64,000 nucleotides of DNA from Eutrophocola sp963925675 (GCA_963925675.1 CAWUSW010000031.1:10706-74705), one strand, 5' to 3'. Positions 33,987 through 43,314 are shown, counted from the stretch's first letter. Numbers and translations: made by a program. The notes: generated by a model from the letters alone, not told the origin.

Positions 33987-36890
33987 ATGCCATCTCTATT
34001 TACAACTTCCATCAGTTATTTACGCACCTTATTCATCGTGCTGGGTCTGCTTGCCCTGACAGCATGCTCCGAATCTACTGCACCAGATTCCTCCTCTGAC
34101 TCAGCGACAGCAGCAACTAGCGGTTATAGCCTGGTAGAGCGTGTAGCTGCTGACAGCAGTGAAATTGTCATCCCCTATAGCAAATACGAACTGGATAACG
34201 GTTTGACTGTCATTATTCACGAAGACCTGTCTGACCCACTGGTACATGTTGATGTCACCTACCATGTCGGTTCTGCCAGGGAAGAAGCCCGCCGCTCCGG
34301 TTTCGCCCATTTTTTTGAGCACATGATGTTTCAGGGCTCAGAGCATGTTGCCGATGAACAACACATTGGCATCGTGACAGAATCCGGTGGCACCATGAAT
34401 GGTACTACCTCTTTTGACCGGACCAATTATTTTGAAACTGTGCCCAGCAACCAACTGGAAACCATGTTGTGGCTGGAGTCAGATCGTATGGGATACTTTC
34501 TCGATGCTGTGACTCAGGAAAAGTTTGAAGTACAGCGTGACACAGTAAAAAACGAACGTGGCCAGAATTATGAAAATCAACCCTATGGCTTATGGTCCGA
34601 AAAAAGCTTTACCACCCTGTTTCAACCCGGTCACCCCTACTCCTGGATGCCTATCGGCTTTCTTGAAGATCTGGACGCCGCCACTCTTGATGATTTGAAA
34701 AACTTTTTCCTGCGCTGGTATGGTCCCAATAATGCGACCTTGACCATTGGCGGTCTAGTCAATGAACAGGAAGTGCTGGATCTTGTGGTGAAATATTTTG
34801 GAGAAATCCCTCGCGGACCTGATGTTGAAAACGATGTAAAACAGCCCGCTAATATTGATACTGATCGTTATATCTCCTATGTAGACAGAAACATTCGTTT
34901 TCCCGGTTTATTCATCAGCTACCCAACAGTGCCTATGGACCACCCGGACCGGGTAGCACTGGAAGCAATGAATAATATTATTACAATTGGGCGCAAATCT
35001 TTTTTCTACAAGGAATTCATCCTCACGCAAAAAGCCATTCAAGCCAGCGGATTTAATTCGCCACAGGAACTTGCCGGACTCATCACCTTTTTGGTCCTGC
35101 CTTTCCCTGGCACCCCATTGGCAGATTTTGAAACTGAAATGCGCACCATTTTGAATACCTTTAATGCTGACTCTATCAGCGATGATGACATTTTAATTTA
35201 TAAAGCCACGCAGGAAGCCGGCTTGATAAACAGCCTGGCCAGTGTCAGCGGCAAAGTCAGGCAACTGGCATCCAATGAAACTTTCCTTGGCAATCCTGAC
35301 CAGATACAAAAGGAACTTGATGAGATTCGTGCACTAACAAAAGAAGATGTTCTGCGCGTTTACAATACCTATATCAAGGACAAACCTGCTGTTTATCTAA
35401 GCGTTGTTCCTGAAGGTGGTGAAGATATTGTAGCCAAGCCTGATAATTTTGAAATCCCAATCCGCCCGCCCAGTATGGCAAGTGCGACTAATGCTCTTGA
35501 GATGCGCGATGCGCCGGAAACCTTTGATCGCAACATTCGTCCCACACCACCGCCGAATCCTTTGGTAAGCATGCCTGATTACTGGCGACAGGAAATGGGT
35601 AACGGCATTGAAGTGATTGGCACAGCGAATGCCGAAGTCCCTCTGGTCAGCCTGCGTCTGGTTTTTACTGGAGGTCATCTGCTGGAGTCTCCCGACAAGT
35701 ATGGCGTTGCCAGTCTGACCTCGCAGATGATGAATGAAGGCACCCAGCAATTCACTGCAGAAGAATTTGAAATCGAACTGGACAAACTGGGTAGCAATAT
35801 CAGTGTAGCTTCAGGCAACGACACATTCACGGTGAGCGTGTCATCTCTGCTACGAAATCTTGATGAAACACTGGTGCTACTGGAAGAACGTTTATTCCGC
35901 TCTGCCTTTACACAAGATGATCTGGAGCGTCTGCGACAGCAACAGATTGAATCCCTGGAAGCGAACAAGGAAGAACCCTCTGGTATTGCAGGCAATGTTT
36001 ATCCAAAACTTATCTACGGAGAAGACCACGCCTATGCAGTTTCTGCAGCGGGAACTATCCCTACCCTGGAAGACATTACGCTTGCTGATATTGAGGCATT
36101 TGCCCGGCAAAATCTGGTCAGTCAAAGCCTTAAAGTAGCTGTCGTGGGTGACCTGCCTCAGGATGAAATCCTGAATAAACTGAGCTTTCTACAGGAACTA
36201 CCGAATGAAGGTTTAGTGCTGCGAGAACAACCCGCAGGATCAAATATCGAGGAAACCACTCTTTACCTGGTCGATAAACCCGGTGCCGCCCAGTCGGAAA
36301 TCCGCGTTGGCTATCTGACTGACCTTACCTATGACGCATCTGGTGACTACTGGGAACGCTCATTAATGAATTATATTCTTGGCGGAGCCTTTAACAGTCG
36401 CATCAATCTGAATCTGCGCGAAGACAAGGGCTATACCTACGGTGCCCGCAGCAGTTTCAGCGGCAGTAAATTGCCAGGGCCTTTCACCGCTTCTGCCAGT
36501 GTGCGCACCGATACCACCGCTGACTCTGTAGTACAGTTTGTTAATGAAATCAGCAACTACCGGGAAAACGGGATTACAGCAGATGAATTGCAATTCACCA
36601 AGGATGCTATTGGTCAGAGTGAAGCGCGTGACTATGAAACACCAAGACAAAAAGCCGGTCTGCTGGATCAGATCATTACCTATGACCTGGATAGCAATTT
36701 TGTACGCCAGCAGCAAGCGGTCATTTCTGCCATGACCCAGGCGCGCATCCAGGCTCTGGCCCGACAGCATTTACCTCTGGAAAAAATGAAAATCCTGGTG
36801 GTTGGAGACAAAGCTGTTATAGAAGAGTCTTTGATTGAGCTCGGTTATCCCATTATCGAACTGGACGAAGAAGGTATTTCCATCAATTAA
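33987..36890 (+). CDS. M16 family zinc peptidase, lipoprotein
   Basis: 967 residues. A lipoprotein signal ends in LTAC with Cys27. The zinc motif HxxEH is HFFEH at 108-112, with the downstream glutamate region VKNERGQNYEN (about 187-197). Both halves of the clam-shell fold (about 60-500 and 525-950) are fused in one chain; the C-terminal half lacks the HxxEH but has the R/Y pair region (GGAFNSRINLNLREDKGYTYG). Such peptidases degrade peptides in the periplasm; Asp at the +2 position is not seen (SerGlu follows Cys), so outer-membrane anchoring is likely. It is monocistronic with its own terminator. Confidence 0.92.
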   Translation: MPSLFTTSISYLRTLFIVLGLLALTACSESTAPDSSSDSATAATSGYSLVERVAADSSEIVIPYSKYELDNGLTVIIHEDLSDPLVHVDVTYHVGSAREEARRSGFAHFFEHMMFQGSEHVADEQHIGIVTESGGTMNGTTSFDRTNYFETVPSNQLETMLWLESDRMGYFLDAVTQEKFEVQRDTVKNERGQNYENQPYGLWSEKSFTTLFQPGHPYSWMPIGFLEDLDAATLDDLKNFFLRWYGPNNATLTIGGLVNEQEVLDLVVKYFGEIPRGPDVENDVKQPANIDTDRYISYVDRNIRFPGLFISYPTVPMDHPDRVALEAMNNIITIGRKSFFYKEFILTQKAIQASGFNSPQELAGLITFLVLPFPGTPLADFETEMRTILNTFNADSISDDDILIYKATQEAGLINSLASVSGKVRQLASNETFLGNPDQIQKELDEIRALTKEDVLRVYNTYIKDKPAVYLSVVPEGGEDIVAKPDNFEIPIRPPSMASATNALEMRDAPETFDRNIRPTPPPNPLVSMPDYWRQEMGNGIEVIGTANAEVPLVSLRLVFTGGHLLESPDKYGVASLTSQMMNEGTQQFTAEEFEIELDKLGSNISVASGNDTFTVSVSSLLRNLDETLVLLEERLFRSAFTQDDLERLRQQQIESLEANKEEPSGIAGNVYPKLIYGEDHAYAVSAAGTIPTLEDITLADIEAFARQNLVSQSLKVAVVGDLPQDEILNKLSFLQELPNEGLVLREQPAGSNIEETTLYLVDKPGAAQSEIRVGYLTDLTYDASGDYWERSLMNYILGGAFNSRINLNLREDKGYTYGARSSFSGSKLPGPFTASASVRTDTTADSVVQFVNEISNYRENGITADELQFTKDAIGQSEARDYETPRQKAGLLDQIITYDLDSNFVRQQQAVISAMTQARIQALARQHLPLEKMKILVVGDKAVIEESLIELGYPIIELDEEGISIN

Positions 36891-36904
36891 GGGTCACGAA
36901 AATA

Positions 36905-36934
36905 AAAAAAAGGGCCGCCTCGCGGCCCTTTTTT
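36905..36934 (+). terminator. Rho-independent terminator
   Basis: A-run, then AGGGCCGC and GCGGCCCT paired around a CTC loop, then TTTTTT. It ends the M16 peptidase transcript. Confidence 0.93.
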
Positions 36935-37074
36935 ATTGCTCAGGGTAATATAACTAAAGAGTAGCTGATAAATGAACGCAACGGAAAAACTGCAACCCAA
37001 AAAAGATTCCAGACGCTGGTCTGAAGCACTGCTAAAATGAAGAAAATATAGCGTTTGAACAGGGAGTTTTCAGC

Positions 37075-37632
37075 ATCATTGAAACCAATACTGAAATAAT
37101 AATTCTGACAGGACCGGAATCCTGCGGCAAATCAACCCTGGCAAGTTCACTCAGTAAGATGTTGCGGGCACCGCTGGTGCCGGAAGCGTCTCGCGAATAC
37201 CTCAGCCAAAAAATGTCACGCGACAGTCAATTCCACTATAGTGAACCTGACTTACTGGAAATCGCCAACCAGCAACAGCGCGAGGAACAACTGGCTCTGG
37301 CCCAAAATCCCGATCTGTTAATTTGTGATACAGATTTGCTGGTACTAATAATCTGGAGTGAAATTCGTTTTGGTGACTGCCACCAGTGGATACTCGACAC
37401 CTTTGCCCGCAACATTGCCTCACAGAAGCGTCATTATCTTCTTTGTGACTACCATATCCCCTGGCAGCCCGACCCCCTGAGAGAAAACCCTGATGACCGG
37501 GAAGAACTGTTTAACCTTTACCAGCAGAAACTGGAACACTACCAGCTCAACTACAGTGTCATAAAAGGCAGTTTGCATGAAAGAATGGAAGCCTCCATGG
37601 GATTGCTTGCGGGAAAAATTATCACGCATTAG
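37075..37632 (+). CDS. NadR-type ribosylnicotinamide kinase-like ATPase with non-standard start
   Basis: The P-loop GPESCGKST and the NadR C-terminal kinase pattern (VPEASREYL, LLICDTDLLVLIIWSE, IPWQPDPLRENPDDREELF) are clear. Such proteins phosphorylate nicotinamide riboside or related nucleosides. The P-loop lies upstream of the first in-frame ATG (37159), so that ATG cannot be the true start. Back to the in-frame TAA at 37033-37035 there is no ATG, GTG or TTG. GGGAG at 37062-37066 sits 8 bp before ATC (37075) and 11 bp before ATT (37078), either of which could be a rare start. Alternatively a one-base change removed the start (a 22-codon ATG frame at 36972-37040 joins it by a +1 shift). 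Confidence 0.7.
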   Translation: MIETNTEIIILTGPESCGKSTLASSLSKMLRAPLVPEASREYLSQKMSRDSQFHYSEPDLLEIANQQQREEQLALAQNPDLLICDTDLLVLIIWSEIRFGDCHQWILDTFARNIASQKRHYLLCDYHIPWQPDPLRENPDDREELFNLYQQKLEHYQLNYSVIKGSLHERMEASMGLLAGKIITH

Positions 37633-37640
37633 GATAGTTA

Positions 37641-37721
37641 CAAGTCTCAAGTCTCAAGTCTCAAGTCTCAAGTCTCAAGTCTCAAGTCTCAAGTCTCAAG
37701 TCTCAAGTCTCAAGTCTCAAG
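37641..37721 (+). repeat. Heptamer tandem array (CAAGTCT x11)
   Basis: Eleven perfect copies of CAAGTCT plus CAAG. The array begins 8 bp after the kinase stop codon, in the arrangement stop, GATAGTTA, CAAGTCT. Read on the other strand the unit is AGACTTG, the same ACTTNNN type as the other arrays. Perfect copies imply recent expansion. Confidence 0.96.
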
Positions 37722-37723
37722 CG

Positions 37724-37740
37724 GGCGACCTTTGGTCGCC
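37724..37740. repeat. Short perfect hairpin beside the REP-like palindrome
   Basis: GGCGACC and GGTCGCC pair around TTT. It has no T tract and lies between the heptamer array and the REP-like palindrome. Confidence 0.75.
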
Positions 37741-37742
37741 AT

Positions 37743-37776
37743 GTCGGATGGCGGCCTGCGGCCTTATCCGACCTAC
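37743..37776. repeat. REP-like palindrome, best copy in the window
   Basis: GTCGGATGGCGGCC and GGCCTTATCCGACC form an imperfect palindrome with outer arms TCGGAT/ATCCGA and inner GGCC/GGCC, ending in CCTAC. It is strikingly close to the enterobacterial REP/PU consensus. It lies between two convergent genes and two inverted heptamer arrays. Confidence 0.75.
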
Positions 37777-37800
37777 AGAATTTATCCGTCAAACCTGAGC

Positions 37801-37823
37801 CCCTTGTACCTTGTACCTTGTGA
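37801..37823 (+). repeat. Heptamer tandem array (CCTTGTA units)
   Basis: Three units of CCTTGTA/CCTTGTG run into the stop codon (TAG, 37824-37826) of the TolC-like gene. In that gene's sense it reads GAATAGTCACAAGG, matching the ATAGT-CAAG junction seen at the other arrays. Relative to the array at 37641-37721 it is inverted. Confidence 0.85.
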
Positions 37824-39224
37824 CTATTCAGCCTGCCAGCCGCCACCCAGAGCCTGAAACAGTCCAATCATGGCGTTGAGTTGCAAGAGTTTATTATCCA
37901 GGTAACTGTTGCGCGTTGAAAACAATGTGTTCTGGGATGTCAGCACTGTCTGGAAATCTGTCACGCCTTCTTCATACCTTAGCTGTGCAATTCGAAAAGC
38001 TTCTTCTGCGGCCTGCAGATTTTGAAAGGCCACAATGCCCTGGGCTTCCAGTAATTGAATATTACTGAGTAATACTTCCACATCATTGAATGCACCAATA
38101 ACAGCCCGGCGGTAATTATTGAGACTGTTTTCCATGGTAAGTGTGGCTTGGTCTATATTCCGAAAACGCTGGCCATTATCAAGCAGGGTCTGAATGAGGT
38201 TAGCGTTGATACTGATAATTCTGTCCGGGTCGCTAACCAGCTCGGAAAGAGAGGTACTTGACCCATTAATGCCCCCGGTCAGAGAGATCTGCGGAAACAG
38301 GTCTGTCTTCACTATATCAACACTGGCCCTGGCGCTGCGTAAATTTGCTTCAGCCTGGACAAGATCAGGACGACGGCTGAGTAATTCAGATGGCAGGCCT
38401 GGCTTAACGGCGGGAACGGCGATTTCCTGTAATGTTTGTCCAGCTACATCAAATTCCTGAACAGTTCTTCCCAGTAGTAAGGCAAGTGATGATCGGGTCG
38501 CCAAATCGTTCTGAATAAAACTACGCAGATTGTTGCGCTCTCGTTCCAGAGCAATCTGCTGCTGCAAGGCTTCAATGGGAACAGCAACGCCCGCATCTAC
38601 TCGCGCCTGGGCAATACGATAAATCGCTTCGGCATTTTCTACATTCTGCAAAGACGCTTCTATCTTGTCTCTGGTTAACAGTAACTGGAAATAAGTAGAG
38701 GCAGCAGTCCCCAGCGTGTTGAGAGCCACATCGGCAACCTGGGCAACGCGAAAATCATAATCCGCCACTGCTCTGTTATAGGTGGCTGGTTTACTTAAAA
38801 TATCGTTGTAAGTGAAATTTGCGCCCAAATCAAAAGGTTGATTAGGACTAGCTGAATTATCAACGCCATTAATTCTTGTTTCACTGTAACTGGCACCAGT
38901 GCCGAGACTGACGATTGGCGTGGGTAAGAGATTAAAACCTGCTTCGCGCAAGGCAATCTGTGCTGACTCAAGATTGCGGCGATTGTTTTCCAGATCAAGA
39001 TTGTTTTCCTGTACCTGCGAGACAATGCTGGTTAATTCAATATCATTGAATGCAGTCCACCAGTCAGTTTCTGGCCAAAGTTCAGCATCTTCAACAATCG
39101 GCCCAAGAAATTGTTCAGGCACATCGGACTCTGCCAACTGGGGCAAATCTGTCAGTGTGCATGCAGACAGAAATAAGACACAAGGGCTAAGGACTAAGGA
39201 AAATTGTCGAATCAGACTCATCAT
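37824..39224 (-). CDS. TolC-like outer membrane efflux lipoprotein (NodT family)
   Basis: 466 residues. A signal ends in LSAC with lipid-modifiable Cys22. Two repeated OEP domains follow, with long coiled helices (NNLDLENNRRNLESAQIALREAG, then AEEAFRIAQLRYEEG) typical of the trimeric TolC/OprM channel. It would connect the MacAB-like pump encoded just upstream to the cell exterior. The gene lies 12 bp after macB on the same strand, so the three make an operon in the order A-B-channel. The 3' end abuts a heptamer array. Confidence 0.92.
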   Translation of the reverse strand: MMSLIRQFSLVLSPCVLFLSACTLTDLPQLAESDVPEQFLGPIVEDAELWPETDWWTAFNDIELTSIVSQVQENNLDLENNRRNLESAQIALREAGFNLLPTPIVSLGTGASYSETRINGVDNSASPNQPFDLGANFTYNDILSKPATYNRAVADYDFRVAQVADVALNTLGTAASTYFQLLLTRDKIEASLQNVENAEAIYRIAQARVDAGVAVPIEALQQQIALERERNNLRSFIQNDLATRSSLALLLGRTVQEFDVAGQTLQEIAVPAVKPGLPSELLSRRPDLVQAEANLRSARASVDIVKTDLFPQISLTGGINGSSTSLSELVSDPDRIISINANLIQTLLDNGQRFRNIDQATLTMENSLNNYRRAVIGAFNDVEVLLSNIQLLEAQGIVAFQNLQAAEEAFRIAQLRYEEGVTDFQTVLTSQNTLFSTRNSYLDNKLLQLNAMIGLFQALGGGWQAE

Positions 39225-39236
39225 TATTCTTAAATT

Positions 39237-41297
39237 TTATTCGTTGGCCAATGCAACAACCGGATCCAGTTGTGCAGCTTTGCGGGCAGGGGCGAAACCA
39301 AAAATCAGGCCAGTGGCTGTAGCACAGCAAAATGCCAATACCATCGGCATGGTGGTAAATTTAATCGACACTTCAAAGAATATGAGAATATAGCCGACGG
39401 TAACTCCTGTAATAACACCAATAACGCCTCCTACGCCGGAAACCACAATGGCCTCGGAAAGAAATTGCGACATGATGTCTGTTTGTCTGGCCCCGGTGGC
39501 CATGCGAATACCAATTTCCCGGGTGCGCTCTGTCACCGATACCAGCATGATATTCATTACCCCAATGCCACCCACCAGCAAGGAAATCGCAGCAACAGAC
39601 CCTAATAAAATGGTAAACGTATCCTGGGATGCAGTAATTGTCTCAAGCAATTGGGCAGCATTAAAAATACGGAAATCCTCACTGCCATGACGTGCCACCA
39701 TAAATTGAATCAGGTTCTGCTCCGTCGCTTCTATCTGGTCTACATCATCGACATAGACTGATATATTGCGGGCATTGCTTTCCCCCATCAAACGCAAGGC
39801 ACCTGTCTTGAAAGGGACAAACACTACGTCATCCTGATCGTTACCATTGGAGGATGCTCCCTTACTGGTCATCACTCCGATAACCTGGAAAGGAATATTT
39901 CTGATCAGAATATACTCTCCCAGTGGATCTGAGCCGCCGGGAAAAAGCTCCTGAACCACAGTGGCCCCCAGGACAGCGACTGGCGTATAGCGTGTGCTGT
40001 CTTCACGCGTAAAAAATATCCCCGTCGCCAATGGCCAGTTATTAAGTTCAGGCATATTCTCTGTGGTTGCCGTTACCTGGGTTGAATAGTCCTGACGCTG
40101 GAATCTGACCGTGTAATTGCTTTGTAATTCGGGAATAGCCCCCAGTATATTTGGTAAACCTGCCGTTAATGCATCAGCATCTTCAAGCGTCAAGGTTGAT
40201 GGCAGAGAGCGACGTTGCCCGGGAACTCTGGCCGGCTGCAGAGTCAGCCTGTTGGTACCAATAGAAGATATACGATCAACAATGTCCTGACGAGCTCCTT
40301 CGCCAATGGCCAGCATGGCCACCACTGAAGCAACGCCGATCACAATACCCAGCAGCGTTAATATGGTTCTGAAAACATTGGCTTTAAGCGAGCGCAGCGC
40401 CATGCGAATTGCTTCACCAACACCTGCCAGCGGTGAAGTGATTTTGCGACTGAGAAATAAATCCCGCAATGTCTTGTTCTGCTCAGGGTTAACTGCTCCC
40501 TCTGCAGGACCTGAATCACTGATAATTTCACCATCGCGAAACTCGACAATTCTATCTGCGTGAGAAGCCACCTCATTGTCATGGGTAATCAGGATTACAG
40601 TATGTCCGTCACGGGCAAGTCCTTCCAGCAGGGCCATCACTTCAACACCACTCTGGCTATCCAGGGCACCCGTTGGCTCATCAGCAAGAATGACTTGCCC
40701 GCCATTCATCATCGCCCTGGCTATTGAGACACGCTGCTGCTGGCCACCTGATAATTGGGAGGGTCTATGGTCGAGACGATCGCCCAGGCCAAGAGAAGTC
40801 AGTAAGGCTTCTCCGCGCATGCGCCTCTCATGATGATTTAGTCCAGCATAAATGGCCGGGACTTCTACATTTTCTTCTGCCGTTGCCGCGGTCAGCAGAT
40901 TATAACTCTGGAAAACAAAGCCAAAAGCTTCCCGACGCAACCAGGCAAGCCCATCGGCATCAAAACTTTTGATGTCGCGGCCGGCAAAAAGATAAGTTCC
41001 TTGCGTTGGACGATCCAGACAACCAAGCAAATTCATCAATGTGGATTTGCCGGAACCGGACTGCCCGACAATGGCGAGAAACTCACCAGGGTAAATTTTC
41101 AGATCAATGCCACGCAGGGCATGAACTTCAACGCCACCATCAGTAGCAAAAATGCGGTGTATTTTTTTAAGCTCAATCAGCGGGATGGCAATCTCGCCAC
41201 TCATTGTTTTATCGGTTTCCTTATCAGAGGCACTGGAATCATCACCTGCAGCACCGTGGAGAAAGGAAGAGTCAGGACTCAGTGCCTGTGTGCTCAA
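39237..41297 (-). CDS. macB: MacB-like ABC exporter, fused ATPase and permease
   Basis: 686 residues. The ABC domain is N-terminal: Walker A GQSGSGKST (78-86), signature LSGGQQQRVSIARAM, Walker B VILADEPTGALD, and H-loop THD. Then comes the MacB membrane part: TM1 (about 315-340), a periplasmic MacB_PCD domain, and three C-terminal helices with the FtsX motif (AISLLVGGIGVMNIMLVSVTERTREIGIR). It drives export of macrolides, peptides or other substrates from the periplasm; the substrate is unknown. It has an extra polar 30-residue N-terminus. The start overlaps macA by 4 bp (ATGA). Confidence 0.93.
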   Translation of the reverse strand: MSTQALSPDSSFLHGAAGDDSSASDKETDKTMSGEIAIPLIELKKIHRIFATDGGVEVHALRGIDLKIYPGEFLAIVGQSGSGKSTLMNLLGCLDRPTQGTYLFAGRDIKSFDADGLAWLRREAFGFVFQSYNLLTAATAEENVEVPAIYAGLNHHERRMRGEALLTSLGLGDRLDHRPSQLSGGQQQRVSIARAMMNGGQVILADEPTGALDSQSGVEVMALLEGLARDGHTVILITHDNEVASHADRIVEFRDGEIISDSGPAEGAVNPEQNKTLRDLFLSRKITSPLAGVGEAIRMALRSLKANVFRTILTLLGIVIGVASVVAMLAIGEGARQDIVDRISSIGTNRLTLQPARVPGQRRSLPSTLTLEDADALTAGLPNILGAIPELQSNYTVRFQRQDYSTQVTATTENMPELNNWPLATGIFFTREDSTRYTPVAVLGATVVQELFPGGSDPLGEYILIRNIPFQVIGVMTSKGASSNGNDQDDVVFVPFKTGALRLMGESNARNISVYVDDVDQIEATEQNLIQFMVARHGSEDFRIFNAAQLLETITASQDTFTILLGSVAAISLLVGGIGVMNIMLVSVTERTREIGIRMATGARQTDIMSQFLSEAIVVSGVGGVIGVITGVTVGYILIFFEVSIKFTTMPMVLAFCCATATGLIFGFAPARKAAQLDPVVALANE

Positions 41298-42730
41298 CGA
41301 AATCCACCCATGGCGCGAAACATTTCGCGACGATCGGTCTGCTCGCCATTAGGCCCCGCTGCACCTGCTACTCCCTGCAGTATTCCTGCTACCACCTTAT
41401 CGCCAACTTCCAATCCGGAAATCACTTCAGCAGCAATACGGCTGGTGACCCCGACCATGATTTCACGCTCTTCGAAACTTCCATCATCATTGGCAACTTG
41501 AACCGTTGCCAGACGTCTGGCTGGTGTTGATTGCTGCCCCGCACGTCCGGCAAGCTGTCCTCCACCCTGCCCGCCACCGAGTCCCTGACCGGAAGCGATA
41601 CGCTCACGAAGACGTGCACGCATTTCATCTGTCATGCCCTCAGGGGCGCCTCCGGGACCGGCACTGCCTGTAACTGCGCCAGGTCTGGCATTGCCACCAA
41701 ATTGAGCTCCAGCACCACCTGCTCCAGGCTGATTAATAAATGTTAATGCGCCAATAGGGACATTGATCACATTTTGCGCGGAGGATGTCACAAAATAGAC
41801 CTGGGCGGTCATATCTGACAGCAAGGAGCCGTCTGTATTATCTATATCGAACAAGCCGGTATAGAGCACAACGTTATTTTCTATTACCGGCGTAGGCAAA
41901 ATCTGTCTTACCGTGGAATACCAGCGACGCTGCCCGCCTCCCAAAGTAGTGAAATACACCTCCATCTCTTTTTCAATCTGACCAATGTCTGCCTCAGAAA
42001 TTTCAGTCTCTACAGTCATGGTACTCAAATCTGCAATGCGCAGAATTGTTGGCGCCTGCTGATTGGCGTTCAGTGTCCGCCCTTCATTCATTTCAATGGA
42101 GACAACCGTCCCTGACGAAGGGGCATAAATTCTGGAAAACTCCAGTTGCGTTTCATCACTTTCCAGACTGGCCAGACTTTGTATGATTTGTTTTTCAAGC
42201 TGAATCAGACTGGACTCTGCCGATGCCAGAGAGTTGACGGCATTATCATAATCCAATTGACTGGTTGCATCGGCTGCGCGCAATCGTTCCTGGCGCTCTA
42301 CATTCGCACGCGCCAGTTGTAATGATGCGCGCCGGGCTGCAATTTGTGCTTGCTGAGCTTCAATACTGGCTCTGCTGGCTTCTACCCTTGATTGCTGAAC
42401 CCTGGCGTCAATTTCTGCCAGTAGCTGTCCCTGTTCAACCACATCACCCACTTCAACATGCAGTTTTTGCAGTTGACCACTCACCTGCGCACCTACATCG
42501 ACAAAATCAAATGGCTGCAGGCTGCCAGAAGCAGTAATAGTGTTTTCAATATTGCCCATGGCCACTGTGACTATCAGTGGCTGATTGCTTGTTTCCTGCT
42601 CACCGGTGGACTGCCAGTAATACCAGCCGCCCACTGCCAAGATTACCAGAGCGATAGTCCCTAGTAAGAGTTTACCTCTTGGACGCTTTGGGCTCCTGAG
42701 AGAATCAGTTGCTAAATCACTTGTGCTCAT
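41294..42730 (-). CDS. macA: MacA-like periplasmic adaptor (HlyD/RND family)
   Basis: 478 residues: one N-terminal membrane anchor (about 22-40), a lipoyl/barrel-sandwich domain split by a long alpha-helical hairpin (about 100-185), then beta-barrel and membrane-proximal domains. MacA links MacB to TolC. A Gly/Ala/Gln-rich stretch at about residues 335-405 (GGAGAQFGGNARPGAV, then GQGLGGGQGGGQLAGRAG) is inserted before the last domain; it is longer than usual and probably disordered. First gene of the macA-macB-tolC-like operon. Confidence 0.9.
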   Translation of the reverse strand: MSTSDLATDSLRSPKRPRGKLLLGTIALVILAVGGWYYWQSTGEQETSNQPLIVTVAMGNIENTITASGSLQPFDFVDVGAQVSGQLQKLHVEVGDVVEQGQLLAEIDARVQQSRVEASRASIEAQQAQIAARRASLQLARANVERQERLRAADATSQLDYDNAVNSLASAESSLIQLEKQIIQSLASLESDETQLEFSRIYAPSSGTVVSIEMNEGRTLNANQQAPTILRIADLSTMTVETEISEADIGQIEKEMEVYFTTLGGGQRRWYSTVRQILPTPVIENNVVLYTGLFDIDNTDGSLLSDMTAQVYFVTSSAQNVINVPIGALTFINQPGAGGAGAQFGGNARPGAVTGSAGPGGAPEGMTDEMRARLRERIASGQGLGGGQGGGQLAGRAGQQSTPARRLATVQVANDDGSFEEREIMVGVTSRIAAEVISGLEVGDKVVAGILQGVAGAAGPNGEQTDRREMFRAMGGFR

Positions 42731-43029
42731 TAATTTTCTGCCGGCTCAATATAAGAAAAAATTAAAATTTTTGTACAGTGCATCTTACTTTAAAACGCAA
42801 GTCAGGAGGTATGGATTACCCTGATACAGGTGTTCCACAATACTTTCACATTCACATTCAAGAACACCAATAAACCTGTGCACAAATGATATCTAGGTAA
42901 AAAAGAAAAAATAAGAACAAATAAAGGATTTTATGAAAGAATTACAGTGGCTTAGGGCATTTATCGACAAAACTCCAGGCTCTGGAATAGAGACTGGATG
43001 ATGACCTTAATTACCCAGAAGGTAAGCTG
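42731..43029. other. 299-bp intergenic region, little recognised
   Basis: Upstream of macA (minus) and downstream of the zinc-ribbon gene (minus). A 22-codon frame (42933-43001, MKELQWLRAFIDKTPGSGIETG) has an AAAGGA site 6 bp ahead and resembles the start of a LysR-type regulator weakly; it may be a relic or chance. No clear terminator or repeat is seen. Confidence 0.4.
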
Positions 43030-43314
43030 TTAAGTTTCTACTTGAGACTCTTTGAGCTCCAAAGGAATGAAAAGACAAACGCCAACAAAAGCTGCCGTCA
43101 ACACCAGGACAGTGAGCATGCCGCCACCACTAAAACCGGAACCCAGTAAAGTACGCACCGCCAGTGCAAAATAGATGATGGATACTACGCTGGTATAGAT
43201 AAGGTTCATTCTGAGTTCAACCCCGCAATTCTGGCAAACATGGGGCCTTTTCATCAGTTTTGTCGTGGCATCCATGGCTTCACTTTGACATACTGGACAT
43301 TGGTTGCTACTCAA
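43030..43314 (-). CDS. Small zinc-ribbon membrane protein
   Basis: 94 residues. A zinc-ribbon-like N-terminus (CPVCQSEA, then CQNCGVEL) is followed by two membrane helices (about 38-58 and 65-85) and a short polar tail. I do not recognise a family beyond this layout. It lies downstream of trpD on the same strand, about 120 bp away. A real gene is likely from the four spaced cysteines and clean membrane segments. Confidence 0.65.
   Translation of the reverse strand: MSSNQCPVCQSEAMDATTKLMKRPHVCQNCGVELRMNLIYTSVVSIIYFALAVRTLLGSGFSGGGMLTVLVLTAAFVGVCLFIPLELKESQVET

Noticed and set aside
37641..37721. Perfect tandem repeats that might suggest a CRISPR array
   Set aside because: The unit is only 7 bp with no spacers, and no cas gene is near.
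37724..37740. GGCGACC/GGTCGCC hairpin as a terminator for the NadR-like kinase
   Set aside because: No T tract follows; it is part of the composite repeat instead.
41001..41501. Long plus-strand frames opposite macB, macA and other genes
   Set aside because: They are antisense to well-identified genes, with no ribosome sites or recognisable products.
42933..43001. 22-codon frame with good ribosome site
   Set aside because: Too short and without a recognised family; mentioned only as a possible relic.
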